A stretch of DNA of 64,000 bases from Sipunculus nudus (GCA_026874595.1 CM049320.1:23323714-23387713); one strand, 5' to 3'. Shown: positions 12,413 to 26,100, numbered from the stretch's first letter. The notes: generated from the letters alone by a model not told the origin. Numbers and translations: made by a program.

Positions 12413-13107
12413 CTACATGTACTTTTGGTTTCGGTGTTCGCTGGTTTCAGTCCAAGCGTCACCTTCTTCTGAAGATTTCCAAACGTTCTTATTCCTCTCA
12501 TTTTGTTGTGCAGAGTCTCTAATGCGAGTGAAAGCATAATAAACTTCGACCAAAAGTGAAATATGCAATTGTGCAGCAAATATTTTAAAAGCAGTTTTGG
12601 TTTAACTATTCAAATATAACATACCTGTTCTCACTAGCGCCATCTATATAATGAAGACGAAGGGCCCTGAATCATCGAGACTACTGCAAGCTGACAGGAA
12701 ATTATTTCTTGTTTTATCTCAAATAATAAATGCTATTTTTAATTACGAATTGTTAATTGAAGCCTCTGAAATGTATATGTTAGATCTATATTTGCAATAC
12801 TGGCTTGATCGTGACTTGCATTGCGCATGCTCGTACAGAGTATGGGCTGAAGTGCAATCATGGAATATGGTGTGCACCTTTTGCATGCACTGTTTGGACC
12901 CAACGTCAGGGTAAAACCATGTCATAGGCTATTAGTGAGTTAGAAAGAGAGTAAAAATACCAGCCCTCAGCAGATTGATTGCCTATACTAAACAATGACA
13001 GGCTGGGGCAGTGCTGGGGTAATGTATGCAGTATATTGTAAACAGGTCGGAGACTGCTGTTTGACCACCTATTGTTGAAGAGACATATATTCACACAACA
13101 GGTATGT

Positions 13108-13110
<3 letters not shown>

Positions 13111-13164
<54 letters not shown>
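13111..13164. repeat. (TA)n microsatellite
   Basis: An uninterrupted TA run of about 54 bp. Similar arrays lie at 16987-17044, 17178-17247, 17531-17573, 18157-18202, 18380-18416, 37003-37053, 42267-42317, 47649-47697, 57227-57290 and 59499-59575. Confidence 0.95.
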
Positions 13165-13166
<2 letters not shown>

Positions 13167-13189
13167 GATATAGTTTTTTTCTTAAATAT

Positions 13190-13640
13190 TATGGTACCTG
13201 TAAACATTTCGTTCTAAAACCGCTTGCTTATTCCTGTACACAAGTGCGTGGATATAAGCTTACACTGGGCGCGATCAGTAGAGCAAACCTTCAACATGGC
13301 GCGCCATTAACCTGGTGGCCGTACCGCGCAACTTCAGAAATCAATAATTTTCAAGTTTCTTACCGGTGTTTCTTCTGTGCCGTTTCTTTTTTTTTTTTCT
13401 TCTCCTTCTTTTGTATATTTGTCACGCAGTTTTGTTATGGTGAAAAGACACACCTGGACTGTTTTTACTCACACACATAAAACCATGATCACTTATAAAA
13501 CAACCGAACAAAAAGCTTGTCCCCCGAGGCTTTCGGATAAACGATGCTACTGTAGAAAGTTCGTCTGTCAAGATGGTTTTGTATTCAACCAAAATGAACT
13601 AATAGCGTGAGGCACATTATAATACAGATATTATTGAAAA
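13190..13640 (+). mobile_element. Degraded relative of the TTAA-flanked MITE
   Basis: Shares GCTTATTCCTGTACAC, TGGGCGCGATC and GAACTAATAG-type phrases, in order, with the element at 52409-52900. Its outer ends have decayed and no TTAA boundary is visible. Confidence 0.45.
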
Positions 13641-14104
13641 TGATTATCTACCATTAATATAAATATTATTCTTACAATGTTCTTTTTATTATACTTCTCT
13701 ACTGGTAGTTTACTGAACATAATATTCATTATGCATATATATACTCACACTTTTGCAAATACGAATGTCTTTATTATTTACAGTTTAATTAAATATTTAG
13801 GCATATGATATATCATAATGGTATATACAATAAAAAAATGAAGTGATGCTATATTCATTCATGTTTTGAACAAAATAAGGAAAAATAAACAAAGAAATAT
13901 AATTTTAATATCAAGGCTGGTGAGAAAAGGCATGAAATATCACACGCAGCACAAAAAAACATGTGTACAAAGTAACTATATAGTGAGCTGCATTCCCAGT
14001 ATTAGTATGAATATATTTAGAAAAGTTTGTATCCATGCAGCCTACAAGGTTGGTTCTAGCTATAGATGTTAAATGTATATTATACACATTCATCCCCGAA
14101 CTAG

Positions 14105-14355
14105 TGTGTGTTTGTGTGTGTTTGTTCACACAATTATGAACGGAATCTCATGACATGTGCAGGGCATTTTGGGAATGGGCCGACGTGTAATTGATATATT
14201 TTTGGTGTGGATCCGGCACAGGATCCGGAGATCCAGGAATGTCATCAAGGAATATTCACAAATGTACAACCATTTGAATGAATGAATGAGCTTGGGAATA
14301 TGGGTCGAATAAGAGAATGCCAACACATGGCGGAGGATTACATAGTTCATAATGC
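14105..14355 (+). repeat. Dispersed repeat A, copy 2
   Basis: Same phrase order as copy 1, including GGGCATTTTGGGAATGGGCC, AAGGAATATTCACAAATGT and ATGGCGGAGG. Confidence 0.75.
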
Positions 14356-15260
14356 AGATTTCTAGTAAATTATATTTCTTTATACCCAGCTGGTCAAAGA
14401 TAGGAACCAGTAATTTTAGAACAGATTATACTTACTCGATCTGGACACTGCCTGCATGAGAAGATTGCAAAGTAAATGGAATAGAGGTTTAACCCTTAAC
14501 TGTTTGGCTACGATGGACAGTAATGGAACATTTCCATTCGGTTTAAAATCACACATGCACAGGGGTTAAAAAATAAATCAAGTTTTATAATGTAATGAAA
14601 ACGATTTTGAAAAGTTTTGTCATGAAATATTTTAAGGCTGTAGAGTGAAAATAACCTCTCACCCCTTACATTTGGAAATTAATAGATTTAAATCATTATA
14701 AATATGAGCAAAATATAATTAAATCATAAAAAAGTACTGTTTTAAAACGATATAATCAAAAACTTAATAATTTAACTTTTTCTTATAGTGGGCTTTTAAT
14801 GTTTGTAATATTCAGTTGAGTCTTTCCAAGCAAAGAAGAAAACATTTGATATCTTATACTTTTGAAAGGTATAATATATTATAAAAGGTGAAGATGCCGA
14901 AGATCGTTTACCTCAAACATGAAAAAGAAACTGAAAATAATCTGATTCATAATTAATGATTTAATTCATGCAGCTAGCAGGCTGTCAGTTATTTGTTGAA
15001 AAGAAGAAAATAAGTAACTCTGATTTTCACACAATCATCCATGGGGACCATTCTGCAACCTATATATACAGTGAAATCATTAAACACCGAGACAGTGCAT
15101 GGATCCTTTAGATTAGAATACTGTGGTTAATTGGCTTCATATTCACGAAGTTAAATTTTTTCAATTTTCATTTTTCTTTGTTTCGCGAGGGTTCCTTTTT
15201 GATGATTTTACCATAACCAAAAATAACCTCACATATAGTACAGTATTCATTATTATACGA
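14356..15260. other. Intergenic, no gene seen
   Basis: Very AT-rich sequence with no coding or repeat signal I could support. Confidence 0.4.
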
Positions 15261-15267
15261 GTTAATT

Positions 15268-15970
15268 ATATCGAAGATTGTAATTATAAATGATAAAAGA
15301 TCTTGTATATGACCAGGATATCAAAGATTGTTATTATACCGGATATCAAAGATTGTAATTATAAATGATAAAAGATCTTGTTTATACCCCGGATATCAAA
15401 GATTGTAATTATAAATGATAAAAGATCTTGTATATTCCCCGGATATCAAAGATTGTAATTATAAATGATAAAAGATCTTGTATATACCCCGGATATCAAA
15501 GATTGTAATTATAAATGATAAAAGATCTTGAATATACCACGGATATCAAAGATTGTAATTTTAAATGATAAAAGATCTTGTATATACCCCGGATATCAAA
15601 GATTGTAATTATAAATGATAAAAGATCTTGTATATACCCCGGATATCAAAGATTGTAATTATAAATGATAAAAGATCTTGTATATACCCTGGATATCAAA
15701 GATTGTAATTATAAATGATAAAAGATCTTGTATATACCCCGGATATCAAAGATTGTAATAATAAATGATAAAAGATCTTGTATATACCCCGGATATCAAA
15801 GATTGTAATTATAAATGATAAAAGATCTTGTATATACCCCGGAAATCAAAGATTGTAATTATAAATGATAAAAGATCTTGTATATACCCCGGATATCAAA
15901 GATTGTTATTATAACTGATAAAGGATCTGGTATATAACCCTGATATCAAATATTGTTATTATAAATGATA
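15268..15970. repeat. 50-bp satellite array, about 13.5 copies
   Basis: The start phrase GGATATCAAAGATTG recurs every 50 bp exactly from 15341 to 15941, with one shortened unit near 15318. The unit continues TAATTATAAATGATA, AAAGATCTTG and TATATACCCC, and holds a GATATC and an AGATCT palindrome. Inner copies differ by only one or two bases; the outermost copies on both sides are more diverged, which is typical of an array homogenised by unequal exchange. Confidence 0.95.
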
Positions 15971-16544
15971 TACACAATATTTTAAGTATATGTATAGAGA
16001 AAATATTCTTTGACACATGTTTTACGTATACACTATACTTAATTATGAAGGTAGATAGGTTTGAATGATAAAAAAGTGCAATACCTTTAAATCTGTGAAT
16101 CACCGGTTGTAGACAGATTTGACACAAAATTTGATCATATATATATAAAATATTATATATATATATATTCAATATTTATATTAAATCAGACAGAATAAGG
16201 TGGTTTAAAATGATCATTTAAATTAAGAAAACTTAATTATTAATTTTAATAACTTTAAAAGATTATTCAATTATATTTTATTTTCTTTAATTCATTTGTA
16301 TGATTATTTTATATATGATTGTACTATAAAAGGGTTTAGATTGATTCATTAAATCATTAAATCATTAAATTAAGTCCTGAGGTAAAACTTTAATCTATTT
16401 GGGGAACCATACGATACTTGAACATTTAAGCAAAACAATATAACTATATGTGGAGAACATTTCTCTATCCTGTGAAATTCAGTCAGTTTTTATAGATCAG
16501 TGAATAAACTTTTCAATATATTAAATTTCATTCAATAATTTTAA

Positions 16545-16870
16545 ATATCATCGGGGGGGGGGGTCGTATTTGAAAAATCTCTTTATTGGAGCCTCAAATG
16601 CTATATAAAACGGGAAAGCCAGCTTGCCTATACACTCTCGCCCCTATTTAATTATAGCCTATGGCGGGGGGGGGGGGGGGGTTCCAGTCTAATTAACCTA
16701 GGAGGATTTATGACAAAACCCCACGTCGGGAAAAGGGGGGTCCAGGCAGCATGCACAAAGTGCCCTGAACCCTGAAAAAAGGTTGTTCCGGCTGAACGGG
16801 GGGGGGGGCGTGTCCAAACACCCTGTGCACCCCGACCCCCCCCCCCCCCCCTCCACGGGGCCCTGAATGC
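16545..16870. repeat. Cluster of poly-G and poly-C tracts
   Basis: G runs near 16552, 16664 and 16800 and a C run near 16839 lie within 330 bp. The sequence between contains GTCCAGGCAGCATGCAC and TGTCCAAACACCCTGTGCAC, resembling the degenerate ends of the hAT-type elements. The two opposing Pro/Gly-rich ORFs are artefacts. Confidence 0.6.
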
Positions 16871-16982
16871 CATGTTTTTCAGGCACCCTGCTCTGCATCG
16901 AGTGCATGCATGTAAAAGATCAGTATATACATTTATATATATAAATTAATGTATAATGTTATAAAAAACGAGCTATGCAGGA

Positions 16983-17046
<64 letters not shown>

Positions 17047-17176
17047 CTGTGGTCCTCTATGTACTAGCTGGTGGTGTGTATATACGTTAACTGTTGTTTG
17101 GTGTGTGTTTTGACACGTATAGTTATGTAGTATAGTTCATCTCCGAATCCTGTATTTATGCATCTATTATGGCTTG

Positions 17177-17247
<71 letters not shown>

Positions 17248-17527
17248 TAATGTTTATTCCAGTTCCCGTAAATGCGCAATGAATTTTATTGTCACATGCA
17301 TATTAATATATTGTTCTGTATGTATAATTGCTTTGACAGTAGCGCATGTTCCGAACAGTAATAAGATTGCCCAGAAAGGCCTGTATGAGCTCTGATGATA
17401 ACTTGGATGCCTTCCTGAATACATATACATACAGAACATTGTTGTTCATGATATAGTAGGAACTTAACTTTGTTACATATTGTCCAGGGAGCCTGTATTA
17501 AGCTTGTACTCCTGCAGGTTGCAGTCA

Positions 17528-17577
<50 letters not shown>

Positions 17578-17635
17578 GCAGTGTGTGTATGTATGAACGT
17601 ACTTATCTATGTGTGCGTGACATCACCAATAAAAT

Positions 17636-18126
17636 CAGTGGCGGATCCAGGATTTCGGTACAGAATTCAAAATAAATTTTATGAAACCTATATCGCATCA
17701 ACAACAAATTTTCTAGCGATCCTACAAATAGAAATGTTTACATTCATGAAATATGAATACCATACATTATTTAAACTATAGTTACTAAACCGTTATAGAA
17801 AATGCATTTTTCATTGGAATATTTGACAAAATTATATAATATTATACATTTAAACAATTTTGAATAGTATGAGGCAGACATACTGGCTGTATAATATACT
17901 AAATAACAGGGAGAGAAAATCAAATAATTATTATACATGTATATTGTCAAAGAACAAAATTTTGAAGAAATTGTTAAAATTTTATTAAATATCTCCATGA
18001 AATTGTCAAATGAATCTTACATAATTTATAGGCAAACTAAAAACAGGAAAGCTAAATCAAGGATGATGGGTGGGTATATATGTGCCCTCTGTGCACCCTT
18101 CCCCCCCCCCCCCCTATCCGCCTATG
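17636..18126. mobile_element. hAT-type MITE with 5-bp target duplication
   Basis: Left end CAGTGGCGGATCCAGG; right end, read inward from the other strand, CATAGGCGGATAGGGGG. The element is flanked by the exact 5-bp duplication AAAAT (17631-17635 and 18127-18131). It is 491 bp with a poly-C run just inside the right end and no transposase ORF. A hAT lineage with 5-bp duplications (hAT5) has been described; assignment to it is inference. Confidence 0.65.
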
Positions 18127-18145
18127 AAAATCTGTAATAACTTAT

Positions 18146-18204
<59 letters not shown>

Positions 18205-18378
18205 CGAATTATGAGAGATCAATACTATCCCAATCTATCTTACTCAAATCGCTGTTTATATAGCATATTTAATCTGCAGCCAACATCTCCACAGTCTTCC
18301 AGGTTGATAAAACTATTTCGTCACTCACTTTTTCATCCTATATAGAGTTTTGTCATACTAGTTTAATAAAAAGAATCG

Positions 18379-18418
<40 letters not shown>

Positions 18419-18507
18419 TCACCACCAACACCCCCACCACCCTTCCTTTCTTTCTAAATTCTTTGACAGATTTTGGCTATTCCTGACGCAGCTGCATAAG
18501 CGAACTA

Positions 18508-18700
18508 CAGTGAAACCTCGTTGTGTCGACGTCGAAGGGACCCTAGCTCAGAAAACTTCGACACATCCAAGGTTCGACACAAGCGGGTTTTATTTGGTTA
18601 TTATTTAACTTTAGTTAAATTATATAGCGTTGTCCGGAATATCGAGTCAGTAGGCCTAACTTCGACATAAGCGAGTTCGACACAACGTTATTTAAACGTA
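18508..18700. mobile_element. Tigger/pogo-like MITE
   Basis: TA followed by CAGTGAAACCTCG, the terminal pattern of pogo/Tigger elements, with TTCGACAC/GTGTCGA repeats inside. The right end keeps TTCGACACAACG, the inverted match to the inner left end; its outermost bases have decayed. Confidence 0.5.
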
Positions 18701-19858
18701 CGTCCATTCATGAATATGATCTTTATCGCTGACAACCTTCATATAGGTTCATAGGTTTGTTCTAGCTGTTCTAGGCCATTAATTAAGGGCCTCTGATGCC
18801 AACTCGTTTTTCTTGATCTTTATCTTTTCAGATCAATTATTATTATCTTTTCAGATCGATTATTGCATATGCTCAGCTAGGGCGTGGCTTTATAATCATA
18901 TTTAATTTATTGTTTCTAGCATGTGTGCAGTCTTCTTTTAAAAATATTTAAATTTGCAGACTAGATAATATTGTTAGGTAAACTGTTCCAGTAATCAATA
19001 CTGTTCTAATGAAGAAGGCATATATTTTCTAATATTTAACCTTGATCTTTCCGTATATTATTTATATTTGTGCCCCTTGTTTCACTGTTTTCTCTTAAAA
19101 ATAAAGTAGTCCCTGGGTCACATCCTTATCATATATCCCTGTAGCTATTTTGTACATATCTCCTCGTAGTCTTCTGTATGCCAATGTTGGTAATTTTAGT
19201 TCCCTAACCCGTCTTCATATTCTAATTTTCCAATTTCTGGAATATATGACAACCTTAATTCACGTATTATGATAATATAATCAGAGTTTGGAAATATTAA
19301 TTTAAATTCATCTTTTAGTATTTATAATAAAAGGAAGCATTTTGATTTTTATCGTGCATCGTGCAAGCTAAACGGGGGAGTAAATATTATTGGTAATATA
19401 TTAATGAATTCACTTTTGTTAGCCGTTTCGTTTGGTGGTTCTTATTTCTTATGCAAGACCAGCTTTCGTTTTCACCACTGCCGAACGTCGCAACGCGGTC
19501 CCGTACACGTTTAAGCAAGGATCTTGTGAAGGAATTACAAATACAAGGTAATATTGCACGAGGTACAAAATTATATGAGACACCGATATCCTCTTTTGAC
19601 GTCTGAACTTTTCAGTACACCTGCGGGCTAACAGGGGTATTCCAGCCAGTTTTGACATTTTGAAGTACTCTAAACACAAAATTATGAGTATATAATCCTC
19701 CCACAACTTCACGCTAGCAAATATCGATATATATTTTTTATTTGAACTATCAAGAAATGTTTTCATGATTCATTTTTAGGAATAGTCACAAAGAAACTAT
19801 TCCGAGAACGCCAGACCACGAGGTAGATTTTTGATTCAGTGGAATGAATGGCATGCAA
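18701..19858. other. Intergenic between Tigger-like MITE and Y-box promoter
   Basis: No gene or clear repeat. The minus-strand ORFs at 19449-19989 overlap the Y-box promoter and have no family resemblance. Confidence 0.4.
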
Positions 19859-19859
19859 A

Positions 19860-20044
19860 TTGACCAATCAAATCTAAGGATGGTGCCATGTGACGAAGCA
19901 AGATGGCCAATCAAAATGGCCGGAAACGAGACCGAGGCGAAAATCGGACGGCCATCTTTAGCTGTGGGAACAAAGGAAAGCTGCTGCAAGTCCAGTGACT
20001 AGCGGGAGAGCGGAGTTCCACCCGTTTTGTACCATCAGAAAGCC
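19860..20044 (+). promoter_or_regulatory. Y-box gene promoter and 5'UTR
   Basis: Two reverse CCAAT boxes lie 43 bp apart (CCAAT at 19864-19868 and 19907-19911). The second, read on the minus strand, is TTGATTGGCCAT, a 10 of 12 match to the Y-box CTGATTGGCCAA. YY1-like AAGATGG/GGCCATCTT words occur near 19900 and 19945. No TATA box is seen. The transcription start is probably between about 19960 and 20010; that position is inference. Confidence 0.5.
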
Positions 20045-20105
20045 ATGTCCGACTCCGAAAACCAACCGGAGGATAAGCCTGCTGCCGTCCAGAAGAAGGT
20101 CATAG
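20045..20105 (+). CDS. YBX1: Y-box gene exon 1
   Basis: Residues 1-20 plus one base ([20 protein letters not shown]). Donor ATAG|GTAATT, phase 1. Confidence 0.93.
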
Positions 20106-23100
20106 GTAATTAAGCCTCAGATGGCGTAATTTAGTTATTTCCGAGATTTTTTTGACAGCTGCCCGATCGCTCGTCGGCCGCCGGCGTCCATTTTACCTCG
20201 TGCACGTTGTTCAGAGTTAATGATGCTTTCCAGTTCCGGTGCATGTTACCGCGTGATTTTAATGTTTTCAAGTCCTGAAGCTTAAATTTTTCTACATCCA
20301 TATCTATTTTATCTTACAGCCACCAAAGTTACGGGTACTGTGAAGTGGTTCAACGTAAAGAGCGGATATGGCTTCATAAATAGGTAAGAAAGCCGATTTT
20401 TCCGGGGGGGGGGGGGGGGGGGGGGGGGCTCAGCCTGAGCACGAGGTTAGGCATTGCAGAGATTTATCTTGGGGTCTTAAGTTTGCTTTGCATAGGTTCT
20501 TGCATTAAAGCCACATCATTTCTGTGGCATTTCCTCATACTCATACTCATAGTCATTTTTCATGATTAAATCAAGTGCTGGCACGCTGAAGACTTTTGAA
20601 GTAAAGGATAAATCAGATCCATTCACTTGCACCTGCTTTTTTCCGAACATTTCCTGCTTTTTATTTTTTTATATATGATTGACTCTGACAGTTGCATGGT
20701 GATGATGTCACTGGGAAGTGGGTGCATTTTCCTGTTCTGAATCAGGAAATGTTTCCAAGATTGGGAAGAAACCATGATTGCATGAACCCATGGGAAAATA
20801 TATTACTTGCATCTTGTATTTTTATAGGATGAATACATTAACTTCTCTCATTGTAGACATTCCATCAAGATTTTTTAAGTGAATACTATTTAGATTTTTT
20901 TTGTGTTTGGTAAACTAACTCCAAATATAAGTAGTTTCTATGTGATAATCCCATGGTTCCTGCCTTCAGACACCTTGCTGACAGGCCTGTAGGATATATT
21001 TTTCCAAACATAACCAGATTAATAAAAAAATTATACTTCTACCATTTCCTGCTTATATGCTGGTTATTTCCAATCAACTCACACCTTTGTCAGCTCACAC
21101 CATACCAACTCACTCCATACAAACTCACTCTCCAGTGGTTACAACTCGCACCCCAGGGCTCAACATTAACTGTTAACCGCTTGCCCAGGGAAAGTGTAAG
21201 TGTAACAAAAAATTTAGGGGGACTACTAGAAGGCCGACTGGACAAGTCTTGAATACAATCAATTATATTTGAAAGACAAGTAAAAGCTAGATGTTTCTTC
21301 CCCCACTGGGCAAGTACTTTAAGAAGTTAAATGTCAAGCCCTGCACTCAAAGCCATACCAACTCACAGCCTGCTGCACACCCATTCTCACCAAATGTTGA
21401 ACTGTGACTCGCTGTTTCCTTGCCCTTTTCAATAAACATTTTACATACCCCCTTTTCTTGTGTATTCAAACTAATTGTTTTATCTCAGTATTATATGTAC
21501 CTTTTCCTTGTCTCGCATCCAATCTCCCCCTTTTTTCTCCCCCCCCCCCCTTCTCTCTCTCCTCCTCCCATTCATTCATTCAATCTTCTTTTTACCTTTA
21601 AATCTCTCTCTCTCTCATATATATCAAATCACTCCCTCTTTCATCTAATCTCTCTTTCATTCATTCTCATCCAAATCTCTAATTCCCCACCCCCTCTCTC
21701 TCTAATATTATTCTTTCCCTATTTTACCTTGTAAAGGTATCATTTTTAATAAGGTTTATAATCTAATAACATAATATGTCGGTAACATTAAGGGTTAAGT
21801 GGTAATTAAGGGGTGTGAGTCGGTATGGACCAGGGTGAGAGTTTGTATGGCTTGGGCTGTGAGTTGGTACACTGGGGTGTGACTTGCCCTAGGTGTGAGT
21901 TTGTATGGAGAGAGTTGGTAATGGTATGGTGTAAGCTGACAAAGGTGTAAGTTGACTCTATACAATCCTGGCTTGTGTCTGGGAAAATGATGCACCCATA
22001 TGTTCAAAAATTTGTTGTCAATCAATCTTTACAATATATATATACTACAAGTAAATCCACATAGAAATATACATGCAGTACCTGAGCCTGAACAGCTCAG
22101 ACTATTGACCGGGCTGGTCTGCTGCTGTTCACATGGATCAGTACCTTGATTTGCCCCAATTTTTAATAATCATAATCAGCATTTTTGGCCATTTTAATAG
22201 ACTTTGATTTAAATATTGCGAGTTGTTTTATGTTAGCTGTGGGAGATTTTCTGCACATTATTCTTACTAATAAATGTATTGAACTGTCTGTTTTCTTAAA
22301 TGAAAACCTTAATATACTGAAACAAATGCTTTTGTTACTTGAATGTAAAAAAAAAGTGAGCTCAATTTTTTCTGACTTCTTTGGTTCTTGCTTAATTTCT
22401 TTACATCTGTGGATCCTGAACATGAATACTGCCACCTATCTCAATAAGAGCCAAATGTGTATACATGCTCAATTTCACATTTTCAGGCCTGGTTTGTTTA
22501 TTTCAAAAGAAAGTTTTTTTTTTTCATATCGATTTTTGCACTGAGAGAAGAGACTGGGGCAAGTTGAATATATTCACTTATCAATATCACTTTGCTGTAA
22601 AGCCAGATGAGCAAATTATATTTTGATCAGTCTAGCAATTGACTGAAGTCTGTCCTTGTCATTGCTTGTATATTGCATTTAACCATGGTGTACAATACAT
22701 TTTGTCATCTTACTATATTGCTTTGATGCTATCAGTATATGCCATCAATATAAGTTCTGCCATACCATATGGAGGTGGTTCGACAAGCAACTTGCCAAAC
22801 CTCAGCTTTGCATAATTTTATCAGATTTAATATTGCCCTCATAGGCGTTGCCAGGGAGATGTATCTCTCTGGTGTCAGAGAGGGCAGACAGTAATTAAGA
22901 AAGTCACATGACCAGATTCATCCTACAGGAACTTGTTTCTGTGACAATCTTACACATGGTCAGAAAGTGATGGGCTGATGACCCATTATAATATATGATC
23001 AGTTGGGTTGTTGCAAATGCCATGCCATGATTGATTGTAATATTTACATGGAACTTTGGCTTTGTGTTTGGGACATTTGTGCTTATATATAAATTAGGTA

Positions 23101-26100
23101 AGTAAACTAAAGGAAAGTCTACATTTATTAAAGAAAACCTAAACCCAAAGTCACTATACAGACATGTTGTCTGTAGAATAATGACAGTATTAGCCTGCAT
23201 GTAGTCCTACATGTCAGTTGAGATTTTGTACTGGTCTATATGGTCAGAAAGTTCATTGTTCTAAACTGATGATCGATCAAGATATTACAACAGATTGCCA
23301 ACACTATTGTAAAATTACCACCAATAACATCTTTCCACTACTAAATATTTCACTGATGACTGTTTTTATGTATGATGCATGGAAAATGCTTGAAACTGAC
23401 GCATGACTTTTTTCTGTTCATTTCAGGGAAGACACCAAGGAAGATGTCTTTGTCCATCAGGTAGGATTTATGATTAATTTTTTTTTTTTGTTATTGTTTG
23501 TTTTTTTTTTGGCAAACAAGTCATTTAAAAGCTTCCACACACTGAAGTTCTTGTGATCCCTTTAATGAATTCTGCAGGCTTCCCATAGAACCCATACTGA
23601 TTTTAGGGTTTTGAGAGGAGCAGGTGTTTTCTTATTATAATATTTTAACACTGCATACAGTCACTCTGTAAATCACCAAATTTATTGTGAATAAACATTA
23701 ATGAATTTAAAAAAAAATACTGTCTAATTTGCATAGCTATCATTGTTAACCTGTGGTTTGAATTGCATCCCTGCACATGAGGCAGTTTGATGGAGACCAG
23801 TTCTGGCAGGCAAAAATTAATACATAATGCCTGGGGCTTTCTCTGTTATGACAAGTGCATTATATCTTATCATTACTTCAAATGATATTGCCCTCATAGG
23901 CGTTGCCAGTGAGATGTATCTCTCTGGTGTCAGAGAGGGCATACAGTAATTAAGAAAGTCACATGACTAGATCCATCCTACAGGAACTTTTTTCTGTGAC
24001 AATCTTACACATGGTACCTGACCCTTTCTTAAGTACCTGTACATAGATACTATCACATGTACCTTGCCCCAGACCTTAACCAAAACCATACTCAGGTTTT
24101 CAATCCCACTCATCCAATATCTCCACAAATATTGGATGAATCTGAGCTAACCACGCATGAGCCTGTCTAAGATTTATTAATGTGTGAGCAAATGGGTACT
24201 TCCCTGCATGGAAATCCAGGAAAAATACTGGACCTTTTGAGCCACATGGATAACAAGTTTAGTAAAATGTCTTTGCATAGGAACCCAGGTAGATATGATG
24301 AAGAGGGTCAGAGAGCTAGGTCAGCCAGGAGATCAATGAACAGGGACCAACAGTTTTTAACCTTATTTCAGGTATATCTTAGTAGTATGCTCAGAATTGA
24401 TTGGCAATCAACAATTCATCAGATATGCTAGTTGTCTCTCCAGACACAGTTAGGGATAGAACATATTCAACATAAAGATCAGAAGTTGGTTATATTACAG
24501 AGGGCTAAGCCTGTGAAAGCTTGAGCCTGTGTTTTTGTGTGACTGAGACTATATATAAAACAGGAGGCCCATGAAAGCCATGAAAAGTTTTGTTTTAGTC
24601 CCAGTCTTATTTGAATAACACGCAATTAAATCTTAATGGTTAATGACGGCTATATATTTTAGCTAATTTATTTTGCAGGTCGACATGGCTATATTCATAA
24701 AGCAATATAGAGTTAGATATAGATAAGTTTAGCTTGTTGGCTCAGACCTGCTGGTTAGCTGGCCTTGGCAAGGGAAGTTTTCAAAGACATGGTTTTAAAT
24801 GCAAGTTTATGTTGGGAAAACCATGATATGTATGTCAGGGTTCCCTGGAAATGAGAAAACCAGGAAAATTAGTTTCCCTTTTTCCAGTCAGCTGAAAGTT
24901 GGGGAATTTCATTGTCCCAGATTAGAAAATGAGCAGGCAGTATGCTATTTTGTCTCAGCATTTCACTCTATTATTTGCCGTGGTGACTCACAGGTGTGCT
25001 AATCCCTTTTAAGTTCTCTTTTTTAAGAAATGCTTGTAAACTCCCATTTAATTACCTAAGCATCCATTTATCCTAATGTCACAGTGCTGTGTATGATTGA
25101 ACACGCGGTCAAAAATAACTGGTCATGTATGGTTAGTCCTCTCTTTCAGCAGATGTATAAAGAAATGGAATATGCATCTTCCTTGAACTATACATTTACC
25201 ATATCCGTAAGGCTTATATTACAAATAATGTTAATAGTAACATAGTTGCTATTTCTGATCATTTGTGTCTCACAGCCCCTAACTTAATATTAAAAATAAA
25301 TGTTAATTTTCAGACTGCCATCATTAAGAACAACCCACGTAAATACTTGCGCAGCGTGGGTGATGGGGAGACCGTAGAGTTTGATGTAGTAGAGGGGGAG
25401 AAGGGCAACGAAGCAGCCAACGTCACTGGACCAGAGGGCGCTCATGTCCAGGGCAGCAAGTACGCTGCGGACCGCCGCCGCAACCGCCGATTCTACCCAC
25501 GTCGTGGAGGAGGAGGGCGCAAGAAGATCGAGGTAAAATCTATTCCTTTTTTAAAAAAATTGTTATTTATGTCTTAAATACTGCTTTTTTAATTCTCATT
25601 GTGCTGCCATATTAGTAAAATTATAAGATAAAATGGATCCAGAAAGTGTCTGCTTTTATTGTCCTTTAAATTAAACATGTATTTAAAGTAAAAATGAGCC
25701 AAGAAATTTGAATGAGTATCTCAGGAATGGTTCAAGCAGTTGGCCTTTAATTTCAATGAAAATTGTTACCCAGCCTTCCTTGGAGCCCTTCATCTTTTAT
25801 TATACACCCATCATATGATGAAAGTAATATGGTTTACCCACTGTCCATCTGTTGACTTTTAGTGTCACGGCGATAACTTACAGGGGCTTTGATTGATTTT
25901 CACGAAACTCATAAGTACTTCCCAACAGACTCTCTTGCCCGAGTTGATTATGGATAACATCACTGCATATTTAATAAGATCACAGATCACTAGGCACTTT
26001 TGTCGTCGCGATAACTAATTAGGAATTTGAAGGATTTTTATCAAACTGTTAATCAATTAAATATCTCGTGTAAGTTCGATTTTCAGCAAAATCCATACAA

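Larger units (their letters stand above)
20384..23426 (+). other. Y-box gene intron 2
   Basis: 3.04 kb. Opens with a run of about 25 G (20404-20429), then holds an inverted pair of GTGAGTTGGTATGG-type repeats (21076-21957), a T/C-rich tract (21530-21720) and the first copy of a hairpin repeat (22833-22960). The ORFs inside have no coding character. Confidence 0.7.

Noticed and set aside
15268-15970. CRISPR-like regular array
   Set aside because: There are no spacers; the whole 50-bp unit repeats, and the genome is eukaryotic.
16652-16907. Pro/Gly-rich minus ORFs
   Set aside because: Generated by poly-G and poly-C runs.
17174-17781. ORFs with long Tyr-Ile runs
   Set aside because: Translations of (TA)n arrays.
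22163-22544. Opposing ORFs of 90 and 119 codons in Y-box intron 2
   Set aside because: AT-rich intronic sequence; antisense pair without domain features.
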